A stretch of 64,000 nucleotides of DNA from Saccharopolyspora phatthalungensis (GTDB lineage Bacteria > Actinomycetota > Actinomycetes > Mycobacteriales > Pseudonocardiaceae), in assembly GCF_014203395.1 (NCBI RefSeq), contig NZ_JACHIW010000001.1:3393501-3457500 (forward strand), written 5' to 3'. Below, one piece after another: positions 47,308 through 56,488 of this stretch. Every line of letters begins with the position of its first letter. Position 1 is the stretch's first letter. Position numbers and translations under genes: made by a program. The notes below the pieces were generated by a model. The model saw nothing but the letters and a program-made list of their open reading frames with translations. It was not told where the DNA came from and ran no database searches.

Positions 47308-48039
47308 ATGAGATCCGACGCCGTCTACCAGGTGCTGGAAACCGAACTCGCTGATGTGCGGCGGCGACGCGGTGGGCGTCCGCCGCTGGTCCTCGACGTC
47401 GGTGGCGGCAGCGGCGTCTGGGCTGTGCCATTGGCCTCGGCGGGCTGTTCGGTCACGGTCGTCGATCCGAGCCCCAACGCGTTGGCCACGCTCCAGCGCC
47501 GGGCCGCCGACGCCGGGGTGGCCGATCACATCACCCCGTTGCAGGGCGACACCGACGCGTTGGCGGCGCTGAGTCCGGAAGGCGGCGCCGATCTGGTTCT
47601 CGCGCACGGCCTGCTGGAGGTCGTCGACGACGTCGACGTCGCGGTCTCGGCGCTGGCCGCCGTCACCGCGCCCGGCGGCGCGGTCTCCGTGCTGGTCGCA
47701 AACCGGTACGCGGCAGTCCTCGGATGGGCGCTGGCCGGGCGTCTCGTCGAGGCGCTGCAGTTGATCCAGGACCCGGACGGACGGCTCGACGCCGCCTCGG
47801 ACACCTTGCAGCGCCGGTTCGACACCGACGGCCTGCGGCAGGCCCTGGCGGTCGCCGGGTTGACCGTGGAGCTCATCCAGGGGCAGGCAGTGCTCAGCGA
47901 CCTGGTCCCCGGATCGGCGCTGGACAACAACCCCAGGGCGGCCGAGGCGATGGCCGAGCTGGAGCGGGTTGCGGCCCTCCGCTCGCCGCTGCGTGACATC
48001 GCGACCCGCCTGCACGCCATCGCCCGCCGATCCGCCTGA
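47308..48039 (+). CDS. Class I SAM-dependent methyltransferase
   Basis: A 243-residue methyltransferase with SAM-binding motif LVLDVGGGSGVWAVPLA near residue 30, the acidic VVDPSPNALATLQRRA, and the late LVLAHGLLEVVDDVDVAVSA. The lid and C-terminal region resemble tRNA wobble-position CmoA/Smt-like enzymes only weakly, so no substrate is assigned. ATG 47308 is the start; the frame opens much earlier over the parA gene. Divergent from parA with a 105-base gap that must hold both promoters. Confidence 0.85.
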   Translation: MRSDAVYQVLETELADVRRRRGGRPPLVLDVGGGSGVWAVPLASAGCSVTVVDPSPNALATLQRRAADAGVADHITPLQGDTDALAALSPEGGADLVLAHGLLEVVDDVDVAVSALAAVTAPGGAVSVLVANRYAAVLGWALAGRLVEALQLIQDPDGRLDAASDTLQRRFDTDGLRQALAVAGLTVELIQGQAVLSDLVPGSALDNNPRAAEAMAELERVAALRSPLRDIATRLHAIARRSA

Positions 48040-48290
48040 CGCCGCCGGTTTCGGCCGGGCACGGCTCGCGGCAGGCAAGGCTCGGGACCAAACGGGCAAC
48101 GACTACTGCCCCGAGGGGATGATGTCGGCAACCTCGCATTGTTCCAGTGCAGGGACCGGGTAGTCGGCGCGTCGCCGGAACCGTATCCTCAGGAGTGACG
48201 CCCCCAAGCGTTCGCCGGTCTCCAGCCTGCGTGGGCAGCCGCCCCGCGGGTCTCCGGCGCCACTGAGAGACCTGTGCCGGAGGAGGAGTC

Positions 48291-48710
48291 ATGCCACTCT
48301 CCGAGCACGAGCAGCGACAGCTCGAACAAATCGAGCGCGCGCTCTACGCCGAGGACCCCAAGTTCGCCTCCACCGTGCGCGGAGGACGGCTGCATCGCCC
48401 ATCCAGACGCCGGCGGCTGCAGGGCATCGCCGTCTTCGTCCTGGGGTTGGCCCTGCTGGTAATCGGTGCGGTGATCCCGGCCCTCAGGCCGGCCGACATC
48501 CCCGTATTGAGCGTGGTCGGCTTCCTCGTGATGTTCGGCGGAGCAGTGATCGTCCTGTCCGCGTTGCGCGGCGCCGGGGACGACATCGAATCGGGATCGG
48601 AAAACGGCGGTGGTGGCCGGCCGAAGCGGGGCGCGCCGAACCGCAGCGCTGGACGCAGTTCCTTCGCCCAGCGCATGGAGGAGCGTTTCCGCAAACGCTT
48701 CGAGCAATAG
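48291..48710 (+). CDS. DUF3040 membrane protein
   Basis: A 139-residue actinobacterial protein. The N-terminal LSEHEQRQLEQIERALYAED is the DUF3040 signature, followed by two membrane helices (about residues 43-63 and 68-90) and a basic C-terminus (FAQRMEERFRKRFEQ). ATG 48291 follows GGAGGAGGAG. Members lie near the division cluster in many actinomycetes, but no function is known. A -10-like TATCCT at 48183 is in the 250-base gap upstream, which otherwise holds nothing I recognise. Confidence 0.85.
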   Translation: MPLSEHEQRQLEQIERALYAEDPKFASTVRGGRLHRPSRRRRLQGIAVFVLGLALLVIGAVIPALRPADIPVLSVVGFLVMFGGAVIVLSALRGAGDDIESGSENGGGGRPKRGAPNRSAGRSSFAQRMEERFRKRFEQ

Positions 48711-48727
48711 CGGCTGGATGATCCGAT

Positions 48728-48773
48728 GATCGCCGTCAGGTCTCTCTCGACCGAGGAGACCAGGGCGGCGATC
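48728..48773. terminator. Two-step bidirectional terminator
   Basis: GATCGCCG (48728-48735) pairs with CGGCGATC (48766-48773), and GGTCTC (48739-48744) with GAGACC (48756-48761). It lies between the convergent DUF3040 and transglutaminase genes. Confidence 0.75.
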
Positions 48774-48844
48774 TTCGCTGTCTGTCCGGGATTTCCGTGC
48801 ACACACCGTGAGCACGTCGGGTTCCCATCGTCAGTGCACGGGCG

Positions 48845-51091
48845 TCACGAGTTCGCTTGGCGGAGCTGCAGCACTGAGCGAGGAAACAGGCGCGAGCGGA
48901 GGTCCAGCGGCGCCGCGCGACGCAGGCTGTCCAGCACGCCGTGCAATGTCTCCGGCAGCGTCGCCTCCGGCGCCTGCCCCGGTGGTGCATACCACTCCCG
49001 TTCCACCGCCACTACCAGCGCTCGCATGGCCTTGGTGCCGGACTCGTCCAGGCCGTAGTGCTCGATGAGCCCGGTCGCGACCAGTCGTGCGGTCTCGGTC
49101 GCCGCCGGCCGGGTGCCTCGATCTTGGCACTCATCCAGCACCTCCCGCCAAGCGGTCCCGGCAGCACCCTCCGCGCCTGCCGCGACCGCGTGCAGCCGCC
49201 GCCTCCGGCGCGCCTCCCGCACCACCGCAGGCGTCGCGAGCAGCGCCAGTCCGAGCACGAGGACGCCGATGGTGATCGGCCACGGGCTGGCACCCGCCGT
49301 CTCGCCGGGTGGGTGCGCCGCCCCGGCATCGGCGCCGTCGGGGCGCTCGGCCCAGGGCACCGGACCGGCCGTGGGTGGCGCGATCGACGGGGCTTGACCG
49401 GGCATCTGTGATGGCAGCTGCCGCGCCGGGTTCAGTTCGCGGTGGAGAAACCCGGGCAGCGCGGTGCGGCCGTCGCTCAGCGGCGTCGGGTCGAAGGTCT
49501 GCCAGCCCCAGCCCGGGAAATACGCCTCGACCCAGGCGTGCGCGTCCTCGGTGGTGATCACCCGCTCGTCGCCGTCCCGATATCCGGGAGTGAAGCCGAT
49601 GGCCACCCGGGACGGGATTCCGACGGCCCGCAGCAGGACCGCCATCGAGGAGGCGTATTGCTCGCAGAACCCGCGTTTGCCGCGGAACAGGAAGTCGGAC
49701 AGGGCGTCGCCGCCGGTCGCCGGAGCGGTCTTCAGGTCGTAGCGGAAACCGTTGGCCGGGTCGGTGAAGTAACGGTTGAGCGCGACCGCCTTGTCGAACG
49801 GGGTGGGGGCGGTCGCGGTCAGTCGCCTGGCCAGGTCGGCCACCTGCGGCGGGGTCCCCGAGGTGTCGAGGTAGGCCGCGGTGATCGGCATCGGCCCCCG
49901 CGCGCTGCGCAGCTCCTCCGGGGTGGGGTCGGGAATCGTCGCGCGTTCGACGTAGGGGCGGCTTTCCTGGTTGATCTGGGTGAACACGATCCCGGCGGCC
50001 GGGTCGTAACGCCAGTTCGGCCCCATGCCGGTGACGGCATTGGGGGTGCCGAACACCGGCAGCCACGGGTCCCGGTAGCCGATCGGCTGGATCTCGACCC
50101 GCTCCGGGATACCGCGGCCGATGGTGGTGCCCTCCGGCAGTGGCAGGTCGACGCCGGCGTCGACGCCCTGGGTGAGGCCCTCCAGTTCCCACCCGCGCTG
50201 CGGGTCGAACTTCCGCAGCGTCATCGCCCGCAGATAGCTGTCCTGCCGCAGGCCACGAACCCGGAACAGCTCCACGACGCGATCTCGGTTGAGCTGGCCG
50301 CGCAGCGAGGTGAATGGCTGCAACCCGATGCCGTCGGTGCCGCTGAACTGCTCCGGCACCGCCCCCGGCAACCGGCCCTCGGTGCCGACGCCGGTGAACG
50401 CCGCGCCGGTCAGCAGGGCGATCACGCCGGCGGTGCCGGCGACCGCGACGGTGGTGCGACCGAACAGGGTGTGCGCCACCCGGTTGCGGTCCTCGTGCCG
50501 ACGCCACTTGCGGTGCTGCCCGCCGGAGGCCAGCAGCACCGCGTAGCCGAGCGCGCCGGCGGTGAAGGTCCACCACGGCAGCATGTCGTCGGCCAGCGAG
50601 GCCGGAATGGCGAAGACGCACAGCAGCATCAGCCCGGCCACCGCCGGACTGCGCAAGGTCACCACGATGACGTCCACGACCAGCGCGACCACGCCCAGCC
50701 CGAGGCAGACCAGGGCCTGCAAGGCCGGCTCGGCGGGCACCGGCGGAACCCCGGTGCGCACCAGCTCACCGGCCCTGGCCAGCTGGTCGCCGAGCTCGCC
50801 GATGGCAGCCGGTCCGGGCAGGACACCGAGCACCGCCTGGTCGCAGAACAGTGCCGTCAAGATCAGCAGCAGGCCGATCAGCTGCGCGAGCCCGGTCAGC
50901 GCCAGCCGCCGGCGAAACCGGCGTCCCAATGCCCCCACAGCGGCGACGCCCACCACGGTGAGCACCGCCGGGAACATCCACCGGCCGTCGGCCAGCACCC
51001 CGGCGAACGCGGCCGCCGAGCACAGCACCGCCAGCGCCCCGGCCGCGGTCGCCACCAGCGACGTGTCGATGAGGGCCCGGTTCGCGGTCAC
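48845..51091 (-). CDS. TgpA-type membrane transglutaminase-like protein (DUF3488)
   Basis: A 748-residue membrane protein. Six or so helices at the N-terminus (about 10-220) are followed by an external transglutaminase-like domain. The Cys of RGKRGFCEQYASSMAVLLRA, the His of VITTEDAHAWVEAYFPGWGW and the Asp of TFDPTP form the catalytic triad. One more helix at about 605-625 leads to a DUF4129-like cytoplasmic tail (TETARLVATGLIEHYGL). GTG 51091 overlaps the stop of the DUF58 gene. With moxR and DUF58 it makes the standard three-gene set, thought to modify or assemble envelope proteins; the substrate is unknown. Confidence 0.9.
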   Translation of the reverse strand: MTANRALIDTSLVATAAGALAVLCSAAAFAGVLADGRWMFPAVLTVVGVAAVGALGRRFRRRLALTGLAQLIGLLLILTALFCDQAVLGVLPGPAAIGELGDQLARAGELVRTGVPPVPAEPALQALVCLGLGVVALVVDVIVVTLRSPAVAGLMLLCVFAIPASLADDMLPWWTFTAGALGYAVLLASGGQHRKWRRHEDRNRVAHTLFGRTTVAVAGTAGVIALLTGAAFTGVGTEGRLPGAVPEQFSGTDGIGLQPFTSLRGQLNRDRVVELFRVRGLRQDSYLRAMTLRKFDPQRGWELEGLTQGVDAGVDLPLPEGTTIGRGIPERVEIQPIGYRDPWLPVFGTPNAVTGMGPNWRYDPAAGIVFTQINQESRPYVERATIPDPTPEELRSARGPMPITAAYLDTSGTPPQVADLARRLTATAPTPFDKAVALNRYFTDPANGFRYDLKTAPATGGDALSDFLFRGKRGFCEQYASSMAVLLRAVGIPSRVAIGFTPGYRDGDERVITTEDAHAWVEAYFPGWGWQTFDPTPLSDGRTALPGFLHRELNPARQLPSQMPGQAPSIAPPTAGPVPWAERPDGADAGAAHPPGETAGASPWPITIGVLVLGLALLATPAVVREARRRRRLHAVAAGAEGAAGTAWREVLDECQDRGTRPAATETARLVATGLIEHYGLDESGTKAMRALVVAVEREWYAPPGQAPEATLPETLHGVLDSLRRAAPLDLRSRLFPRSVLQLRQANS

Positions 51092-52335
51092 GTCACAACC
51101 CCCGAGTCCGGCGAGGTGGTTTCCCGGCAGAGCCGCTGCCAGACCTCCGCGATCGAGGTCCGGGGGCCGCCCGCGATGACCACGGTCCACCCCGCCGCGC
51201 GCAGCCGCCGGGCGGTCTGCCACGGGTCGAAACCGCCTCCGTTTTCCCCGTTCCACGCGCCGACATCGAGCAGCAGCGCGAGGCTTCGAGTCTCTTGTGG
51301 ACGAAGCTTGGTCAGTTCGGTGACCGCGGCGGTGGTCGTCTCGCCGAGTACCGCGATCAGCTCGTGACCGTTGCCCGGATCGCGGGTGGCCACCAAGTCG
51401 CGTTGCGGCGAGCTGCGGACCGCGGCCAGCGCGTCCAGCACCGCTTCGTCGTCGTGCCCGCCGTCGGACGGCCCGGCACCGCCTGCTAACACTTGGCCGT
51501 CCTCGGTGACCAGCCGAACCTGCTGGCCGCTTTGGTGCAGATGCAGGCAGATGCTGGCCACCGCGGAGATCGCCCATTCGACGCTGCTGCGCGCGCCGCT
51601 GCCCCGGTGCGCCGCCGATCGCCGGTCGAGCAGCACCGTGACGCCGCCGTGCCAGGGGCGTTCCTCGACGCGCACCATCAATTCGTCCCGGCGCGCGGTG
51701 GATTTCCAGTGCACGCGCCGGATGTCGTCGCCGTGCCGGTACTGGCGCACCGTCGCGTCGTCCTCGCCGTGCCCGGCCCGCAACCGGGTCGTGCCGTCCT
51801 CGCCGGTGCCCAACCCGGAGCCGGCGGGCAGTCCGGCGAGCGTGAAGACCTTCGGCAGCGCGACGAGCCGGCTGCGGTCGGCCAGCTCCCGCTCGAACTC
51901 CGAAAGCCCGAACGGATCGCCGATCCGGGTGCGCAACGGACCGATGTGATGGATGCCGCGCAGCGACGGCGTGACCGAATACTCCAGGATCGTGCCGTGC
52001 CGGGGCACCGCGTCCAGCCGGAACCGCGGTCGTCCGCCGAGGGCGTGCGGGGTGTCGTCCTCCAGCACCAGCCCGCCGACCGGGAGCCGGCCGCCGGTGA
52101 CATGCAGTTCGACCGCGGCCGTGGCGCCGACCGGGACCCGCGGCGGCACCACCTGCCGCCGGGCGCCGACGCCGAACCGGACGCGGCTGGACAGCAGCAG
52201 GGCCAGCAGGGGCAGCGCGACCACGAACGCCGCCACCCGCAGCAGATCCCGTTCATCCAGCACCAGCGCGCAGATACCGGCGGCCACGCCCGCTGCCAAC
52301 ACGCAGCGTCCGCGGATGGTCAGCCCGGAGAGCAC
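51088..52335 (-). CDS. DUF58 domain protein (vWA-like, membrane-anchored)
   Basis: A 415-residue protein with two short N-terminal membrane helices (about 10-50), a beta-sandwich part and the DUF58 signature YRHGDDIRRVHWKSTARRDE followed by MVRVEE near residue 205. A vWA-like fold fills the C-terminal half. GTG 52335 lies 2 bases after the moxR stop. MoxR ATPases act on such vWA/DUF58 partners as chaperones. Start assignment rests on operon spacing, since the ribosome-binding site is weak. Confidence 0.9.
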   Translation of the reverse strand: MLSGLTIRGRCVLAAGVAAGICALVLDERDLLRVAAFVVALPLLALLLSSRVRFGVGARRQVVPPRVPVGATAAVELHVTGGRLPVGGLVLEDDTPHALGGRPRFRLDAVPRHGTILEYSVTPSLRGIHHIGPLRTRIGDPFGLSEFERELADRSRLVALPKVFTLAGLPAGSGLGTGEDGTTRLRAGHGEDDATVRQYRHGDDIRRVHWKSTARRDELMVRVEERPWHGGVTVLLDRRSAAHRGSGARSSVEWAISAVASICLHLHQSGQQVRLVTEDGQVLAGGAGPSDGGHDDEAVLDALAAVRSSPQRDLVATRDPGNGHELIAVLGETTTAAVTELTKLRPQETRSLALLLDVGAWNGENGGGFDPWQTARRLRAAGWTVVIAGGPRTSIAEVWQRLCRETTSPDSGVVT

Positions 52336-52337
52336 GG

Positions 52338-53381
52338 TTACCTGCGTTCGCGGTCGATGTCGCCGCGCGGCACCGGAATCCGGTTTAGCAGTTGCCGCAC
52401 CAAATCCGCCGCCGAGCGGCGAGCGGCGCGGGCCTCGCTGGTCAGCACCAGCCGGTGGGCCAGCACCGGGACGACGATCGCCTGCACGTCGTCCGGGATG
52501 ACGAACTCGCGGCCCGACAGCGCGGCGTGCGCGCGGGCGGCGCGGACCAGTTGCAGGGTCGACCGGGGCGAAGCACCCAGCCGTAGTTCCGGCAGCTGGC
52601 GCGTGGCGGTCACCAGGTCGATCGCGTAGCGCCGGATCTCGGTGGACAGGTGCACCTGGCGAACGGCCCGCAACAGGGCCCGCACCTCGCCGCTGTCGGC
52701 GACGGGGCGCAGGTCGTGCAGCGGATCGTGCCCGGCGTGCTCGTCCACCATCGCGAGCTCGGCCTTCGCGTCCGGGTAGCCGATCGACACGCGGGTGGTG
52801 AAGCGGTCCCGCTGTGCCTCGGGCAGGGCGTAGGTGCCCTCCATCTCGATCGGGTTCTGGGTGGCGATCACCATGAACGGCGTGCTGAGCGGGTAGGTCT
52901 CGCCGTCGACGGTGACCTGGTTCTCCTCCATGCACTCCAGCAGCGCCGACTGGGTCTTCGGCGAGGCCCGGTTGATCTCGTCGCCGACGACGATGTTGGC
53001 GAACACCGGGCCGGGCCGGAACTCGAAGGTCTCGGCCTGGCGGTTGTAGATGGAGACCCCGGTGATGTCGCTGGGCAGCAGGTCCGGGGTGAACTGGATG
53101 CGGCTGACCGTGCAGTCGATGGACCGGGCCAGCGCCTTGGCCAGCGAGGTCTTGCCGACGCCGGGCACGTCCTCGACCAGCAGGTGGCCTTCGGCCAGCA
53201 TGGTGACCAGCGCGACCCGCACCACCTCCGGCTTGCCGACCAGCACCTGCTCGACGTTGGCGGCGATGCGCTGAATGGTGCTGTGCAATCGGTCGATGCT
53301 CGGCGTCGCCGGGTCGGCTGCGAGCGGATCGGTCGTCGCGCTGGCCGTCGCAGCGCCGGACAGCTGGGTTTTCGGCGTCAC
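52338..53381 (-). CDS. MoxR-family AAA+ ATPase
   Basis: Chaperone-like AAA+ ATPase, 347 residues. Walker A is EDVPGVGKTSLAKALAR, Walker B VVGDEINRASPKTQ, with sensor 1 ATQNPIEMEGTYALPEAQRD. The C-terminal lid carries the conserved LGASPRSTLQLVRAARAHAA. GTG 53381 follows GGAGGTGG and starts MTPKTQLSG; the frame is open to 53633 but that part is not conserved. First gene of the moxR-DUF58-transglutaminase operon, divergent from mraZ. Confidence 0.93.
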   Translation of the reverse strand: MTPKTQLSGAATASATTDPLAADPATPSIDRLHSTIQRIAANVEQVLVGKPEVVRVALVTMLAEGHLLVEDVPGVGKTSLAKALARSIDCTVSRIQFTPDLLPSDITGVSIYNRQAETFEFRPGPVFANIVVGDEINRASPKTQSALLECMEENQVTVDGETYPLSTPFMVIATQNPIEMEGTYALPEAQRDRFTTRVSIGYPDAKAELAMVDEHAGHDPLHDLRPVADSGEVRALLRAVRQVHLSTEIRRYAIDLVTATRQLPELRLGASPRSTLQLVRAARAHAALSGREFVIPDDVQAIVVPVLAHRLVLTSEARAARRSAADLVRQLLNRIPVPRGDIDRERR

Positions 53382-53979
53382 GCCACCTCCTGCGTGGTGC
53401 GGTGCGCGATCAGCGGGTTCGGCGGAGTCGGCTCGCCGGAACGGTCGCGCATGCAAGCCTCCAAAGTCTGCGGCCGACGGGCGGCTGCGGCGGTCCGCGC
53501 CGGCGTCCCCGGGGCAAACCAAACGATCACCTGATCGGATCCGGCGTGCACGTGCAGTGTGCCAAACCGGCGGTGCCCGGCGGGACACCATCACCGACCT
53601 TGGGCGGACCGGCGCCGCCCCACTTCGCCCCACCGCGATGCTCCGTCGGCGGGCGGATGGGGCGGGTCATGAGCATAACGGCGCAGCCCGGCGGGTTGAT
53701 CAAGGTCGGGGCCCCGAATCACCCCACCTCGTCCCGACGCTGTGCTACCTGCACAAACGGCGGCAATACGGCCGGGGGAACCGGGGCAACTCGTGTTGAC
53801 GGTGGAGTGAAGTGGGGTACTGTGGGGGAAGGTGGGGCAAACGGGGGTCCCGCCGCTTCCGGTGGCCCCAATGGCGACCAGCGGGAGCACCGGTTCGGGG
53901 AGCGCTCAGGGGAGTGGGCGGCGCCGAGGCGGGTCCGGGGCCGTCACGCGGGCGGCCTGGGCGGGGGAGGTGGACCGGG
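53382..53979. other. 598-base divergent intergenic region, moxR to mraZ
   Basis: No convincing gene is seen here. The left part should hold the moxR promoter. The right part holds the mraZ promoter and operator (53796-53837) and a G-rich leader of about 140 bases before the mraZ start. Confidence 0.6.
53796..53837 (+). promoter_or_regulatory. mraZ promoter with MraZ operator repeats
   Basis: Four TGGRG boxes start at 53803, 53813, 53823 and 53833, exactly 10 bases apart, matching the known MraZ site of TGGGN repeats. A promoter TTGACG (53796-53801)-N16-TACTGT (53818-53823) is interleaved with them, so MraZ binding would block its own transcription. Confidence 0.8.
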
Positions 53980-54411
53980 ATGTTTCTCGGCACCCACCAC
54001 CCGAAGCTCGACGACAAGGGGCGTTTGACGCTGCCGGCGAAGTTCCGGGAAGCATTGGCGGGGGGGTTGATGGTCACCAAAGGACAGGACCACTGCCTCT
54101 ACGTCTTCCCGCGCGACGAGTTCGAGCAGATGGCGCGCAAGGTCGCCGAGGCACCGTTCACCAACGAGGCGGTCCGCGCCTACCAGCGGTATCTGTTCGC
54201 CGGTACCGACGAGCAGCAGCCCGATGGGCAGGGGCGGATCACGATCGCGGCGGAGCTGCGGCGTTACGCCGGGCTGACCAAGGAGTGTGTGGTCATCGGC
54301 GCGATCAGCCGCCTGGAGATCTGGCACGCGGAGAGGTGGCAGAGCTACCTCGACGAACACGAGGAGGGCTATGCGCAGGCGCGTGAGGAGGTGTTGCCAG
54401 GCGTGTTCTGA
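53980..54411 (+). CDS. mraZ: Transcriptional regulator MraZ
   Basis: AbrB-fold repressor of the division and cell wall cluster, 143 residues. Two repeats carry the conserved Dxx[19 protein letters not shown] and [20 protein letters not shown] 53980 gives [12 protein letters not shown], the typical start, with GGGGGAGG 9 bases before. It heads the dcw cluster. Operator-like repeats lie upstream. Confidence 0.97.
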   Translation: MFLGTHHPKLDDKGRLTLPAKFREALAGGLMVTKGQDHCLYVFPRDEFEQMARKVAEAPFTNEAVRAYQRYLFAGTDEQQPDGQGRITIAAELRRYAGLTKECVVIGAISRLEIWHAERWQSYLDEHEEGYAQAREEVLPGVF

Positions 54412-54575
54412 GTGTCCCGCCGACCGGCGGAACGAACGTTGACGGCACGAGATCCGGGTTTCGTGAGGCCTCGGTCCGCTCGGCTATCGCATGCCTGGTG
54501 CATCTTCCCCGGCACCAGGACGCGACGGGCGGGCGGGGACCTGACGGGATCCGGAAAACGAGGGGGCACACCGGA

Positions 54576-54607
54576 GATCGCCACGCGCGCAACGGCGCGT
54601 GGCGATC
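54576..54607 (+). terminator. 13-bp hairpin between mraZ and rsmH
   Basis: GATCGCCACGCGC (54576-54588) pairs perfectly with GCGCGTGGCGATC (54595-54607) on a 6-base loop in the 252-base gap after mraZ. No T-run follows. It may partly end transcription, limiting read-through from mraZ into the cluster. Confidence 0.6.
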
Positions 54608-54663
54608 GGCGGTATTCAACGATGTGTTCAACGGCAATGGGGCACGCGGGAGGGAGGACCGCC

Positions 54664-55650
54664 GTGGCCGAACAGCGGCATGATCAGGGCGGATCCGCCC
54701 GGGACAAGCACGTGCCGGTGCTGCTCGACCGCACGCTGGAATTGCTCGCGCCCGCGCTGTCCCGCGAGGGTGCGGTGGTCGTCGACGCCACGCTCGGCAT
54801 GGGCGGGCACTCCGAGGCGATGCTCGCGGCGCATCCCGGCCTGACCCTGGTCGGCCTGGACCGCGACCCGGACGCCCTGCGGCTGGCCGGTGAGCGGTTG
54901 GCGCCCTACGCCTCGCGAATCCACTTGATACATGCGGTGTACGACGAATGGGCCGCGGTGCTGGCCGATCTCGGACTGTCCGAAGTGGATGGTGTGCTGT
55001 TCGACCTCGGGGTGTCGTCGTTGCAGTTGGACGAGACCGGGCGCGGCTTCGCCTACGCCCACGATGCGCCGCTGGACATGCGGATGGATCCGGGTGCGCC
55101 GCGCACGGCCGCGGACGTGCTCAACACCTACGGCGCGGACGAACTGGCGCGGGTGTTGCGGACCTACGGCGAGGAGAAGTTCGCGGGCAAGATCGCCGCG
55201 GCGATCGTCCGGGAACGCCGCAAGGAGCCCTTCACCAACAGTGCGCGGTTGGTACAGCTGCTCTACGACACCGTGCCGGCGGCGAGCCGGCGCACCGGCG
55301 GACATCCGGCCAAGCGCACCTTCCAGGCGTTGCGTATCGAGGTCAACGCCGAGCTCGACGTGCTGGAACGGGCGCTGCCCGCGGCGCTGGACACGCTGGC
55401 GGTGGGTGGCCGGATCGTGGTGATGTCCTACCACTCGCTGGAGGACCGGATGGTCAAGCGGGCTTTCGCCGACCGGTCGAAGTCGCGCACCCCGGTCGAC
55501 CTCCCGATCGAACTGCCTGGCCACGGACCGGAATTCCGGCTGCTCACCCGGGGCGCCGAGCTCGCTGGCGAGCACGAGATCGAAGCCAATCCCAGGGCGG
55601 CGTCGGTGCGGCTGCGCGCCGCGGAACGGATTGGGCAGGGGGGCGCATGA
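54664..55650 (+). CDS. rsmH: 16S rRNA (cytosine-N4) methyltransferase
   Basis: Methylates C1402 of 16S rRNA; formerly mraW. The 328-residue product has [13 protein letters not shown], the SAM motif [16 protein letters not shown] and the late [20 protein letters not shown] and [12 protein letters not shown] 54664 follows GGGAGGGAGG; the frame opens far upstream at 54412 across the hairpin, which is not credible as coding. Followed closely by ftsL, the normal dcw order. Confidence 0.96.
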   Translation: MAEQRHDQGGSARDKHVPVLLDRTLELLAPALSREGAVVVDATLGMGGHSEAMLAAHPGLTLVGLDRDPDALRLAGERLAPYASRIHLIHAVYDEWAAVLADLGLSEVDGVLFDLGVSSLQLDETGRGFAYAHDAPLDMRMDPGAPRTAADVLNTYGADELARVLRTYGEEKFAGKIAAAIVRERRKEPFTNSARLVQLLYDTVPAASRRTGGHPAKRTFQALRIEVNAELDVLERALPAALDTLAVGGRIVVMSYHSLEDRMVKRAFADRSKSRTPVDLPIELPGHGPEFRLLTRGAELAGEHEIEANPRAASVRLRAAERIGQGGA

Positions 55651-55672
55651 GCGGCAAGGCGAGGGAGGCGAC

Positions 55673-56488
55673 ATGACAGCACCTACGCGCGCCGGCAAAA
55701 CCGCTTCGCGGGCGGGTTCCACCGAGCGGACGAAGCAGGCCGCTCAGCAGACGGCGCAGAAACGCGGCCAGAAGTCCGGGCAGAAAACGACCGAGAAGCC
55801 CCGGACGCGATCTGCTGCGGCCGAGCGCGCTTACGCCCGCCGCGAGGAGCGGCGGGACCGGTCGGCGCGGGAGTCCTCAGAGCGGCGGCCGCGCCGGGTG
55901 CGGCAGGGCGTGGAGGAGCGGCGCCCGGCCGCGGTGAAGCCGAAGACGAATGCCAAGACGAACGCCAAGACGAATGCCAAGGCGAGGGCAAAGGCGAAGC
56001 AGCTGCACGAGCGGGTTTCGCTCGCGCGGCTGCCGATGGTGATCATCGTGATGTCGGTGTTGGCCACCGGGCTGGCGGCGACATTGTGGCTGTCCATTGC
56101 GGCGGTCAGCGGCAGTTATCGGCTACGCGAGGGCGAGGAAGCGCTCAACGCATTGAGTGAGCGCAGGGAGCAGTTGCTGAGCGAGGTCAGTTCGATGAGC
56201 TCGACCCCCGAGATCCAACGGCGGGCGGCGGAGGCCGGTATGCAGCCCGCACCGCCGCCGGCGCGGCTCGTCCAGCAACCGGACGGCTCGGTGCTCGTCA
56301 TCGGTGAGCCGAAGAAGGTCACCGCCGCGCCACCGCCCCCAGCTCAGCAGCCGCCGGCCCAGCAGCCCCCTGCCCAGCATGACCCGGCCCAGCAGCCCCC
56401 TGCCCAGCATGACCCGGCCCAGCAGCCCCCTGCCCAGCATGACCCGGCCCAGCAGCCGCCGGAGGCGGCCGCATTGGCGGGCCGTTGA
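55673..56488 (+). CDS. ftsL: FtsL-like septum protein with repeat-rich ends
   Basis: Bitopic division protein by position (between rsmH and ftsI) and design. It has 271 residues, far longer than E. coli FtsL. The cytoplasmic part (about 1-115) is very basic, with a KTNA tandem repeat near 85-97. One membrane helix lies at about 122-144 ([20 protein letters not shown]), and a short leucine-zipper-like helix ([20 protein letters not shown]) follows. The Pro/Gln-rich tail contains three identical 10-residue units ([10 protein letters not shown]). ATG 55673 follows GAGGGAGG. Its stop overlaps the ftsI start. Sequence identity with classic FtsL is low, so the name rests on context. Confidence 0.8.
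   Translation: MTAPTRAGKTASRAGSTERTKQAAQQTAQKRGQKSGQKTTEKPRTRSAAAERAYARREERRDRSARESSERRPRRVRQGVEERRPAAVKPKTNAKTNAKTNAKARAKAKQLHERVSLARLPMVIIVMSVLATGLAATLWLSIAAVSGSYRLREGEEALNALSERREQLLSEVSSMSSTPEIQRRAAEAGMQPAPPPARLVQQPDGSVLVIGEPKKVTAAPPPPAQQPPAQQPPAQHDPAQQPPAQHDPAQQPPAQHDPAQQPPEAAALAGR
56361..56450 (+). repeat. Three exact 30-bp tandem repeats in ftsL
   Basis: Units at 56361-56390, 56391-56420 and 56421-56450, each beginning AGCAGCCCCCTGCC, are identical. They stay in frame, so changes in copy number would alter tail length without breaking the gene. Confidence 0.95.

Noticed and set aside
53591..53890. Short frames in the moxR-mraZ gap
   Set aside because: They cross the MraZ operator and promoter and have no conserved features.
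56361..56450. CRISPR-like array
   Set aside because: The 30-bp units are contiguous without spacers and are in frame within ftsL.
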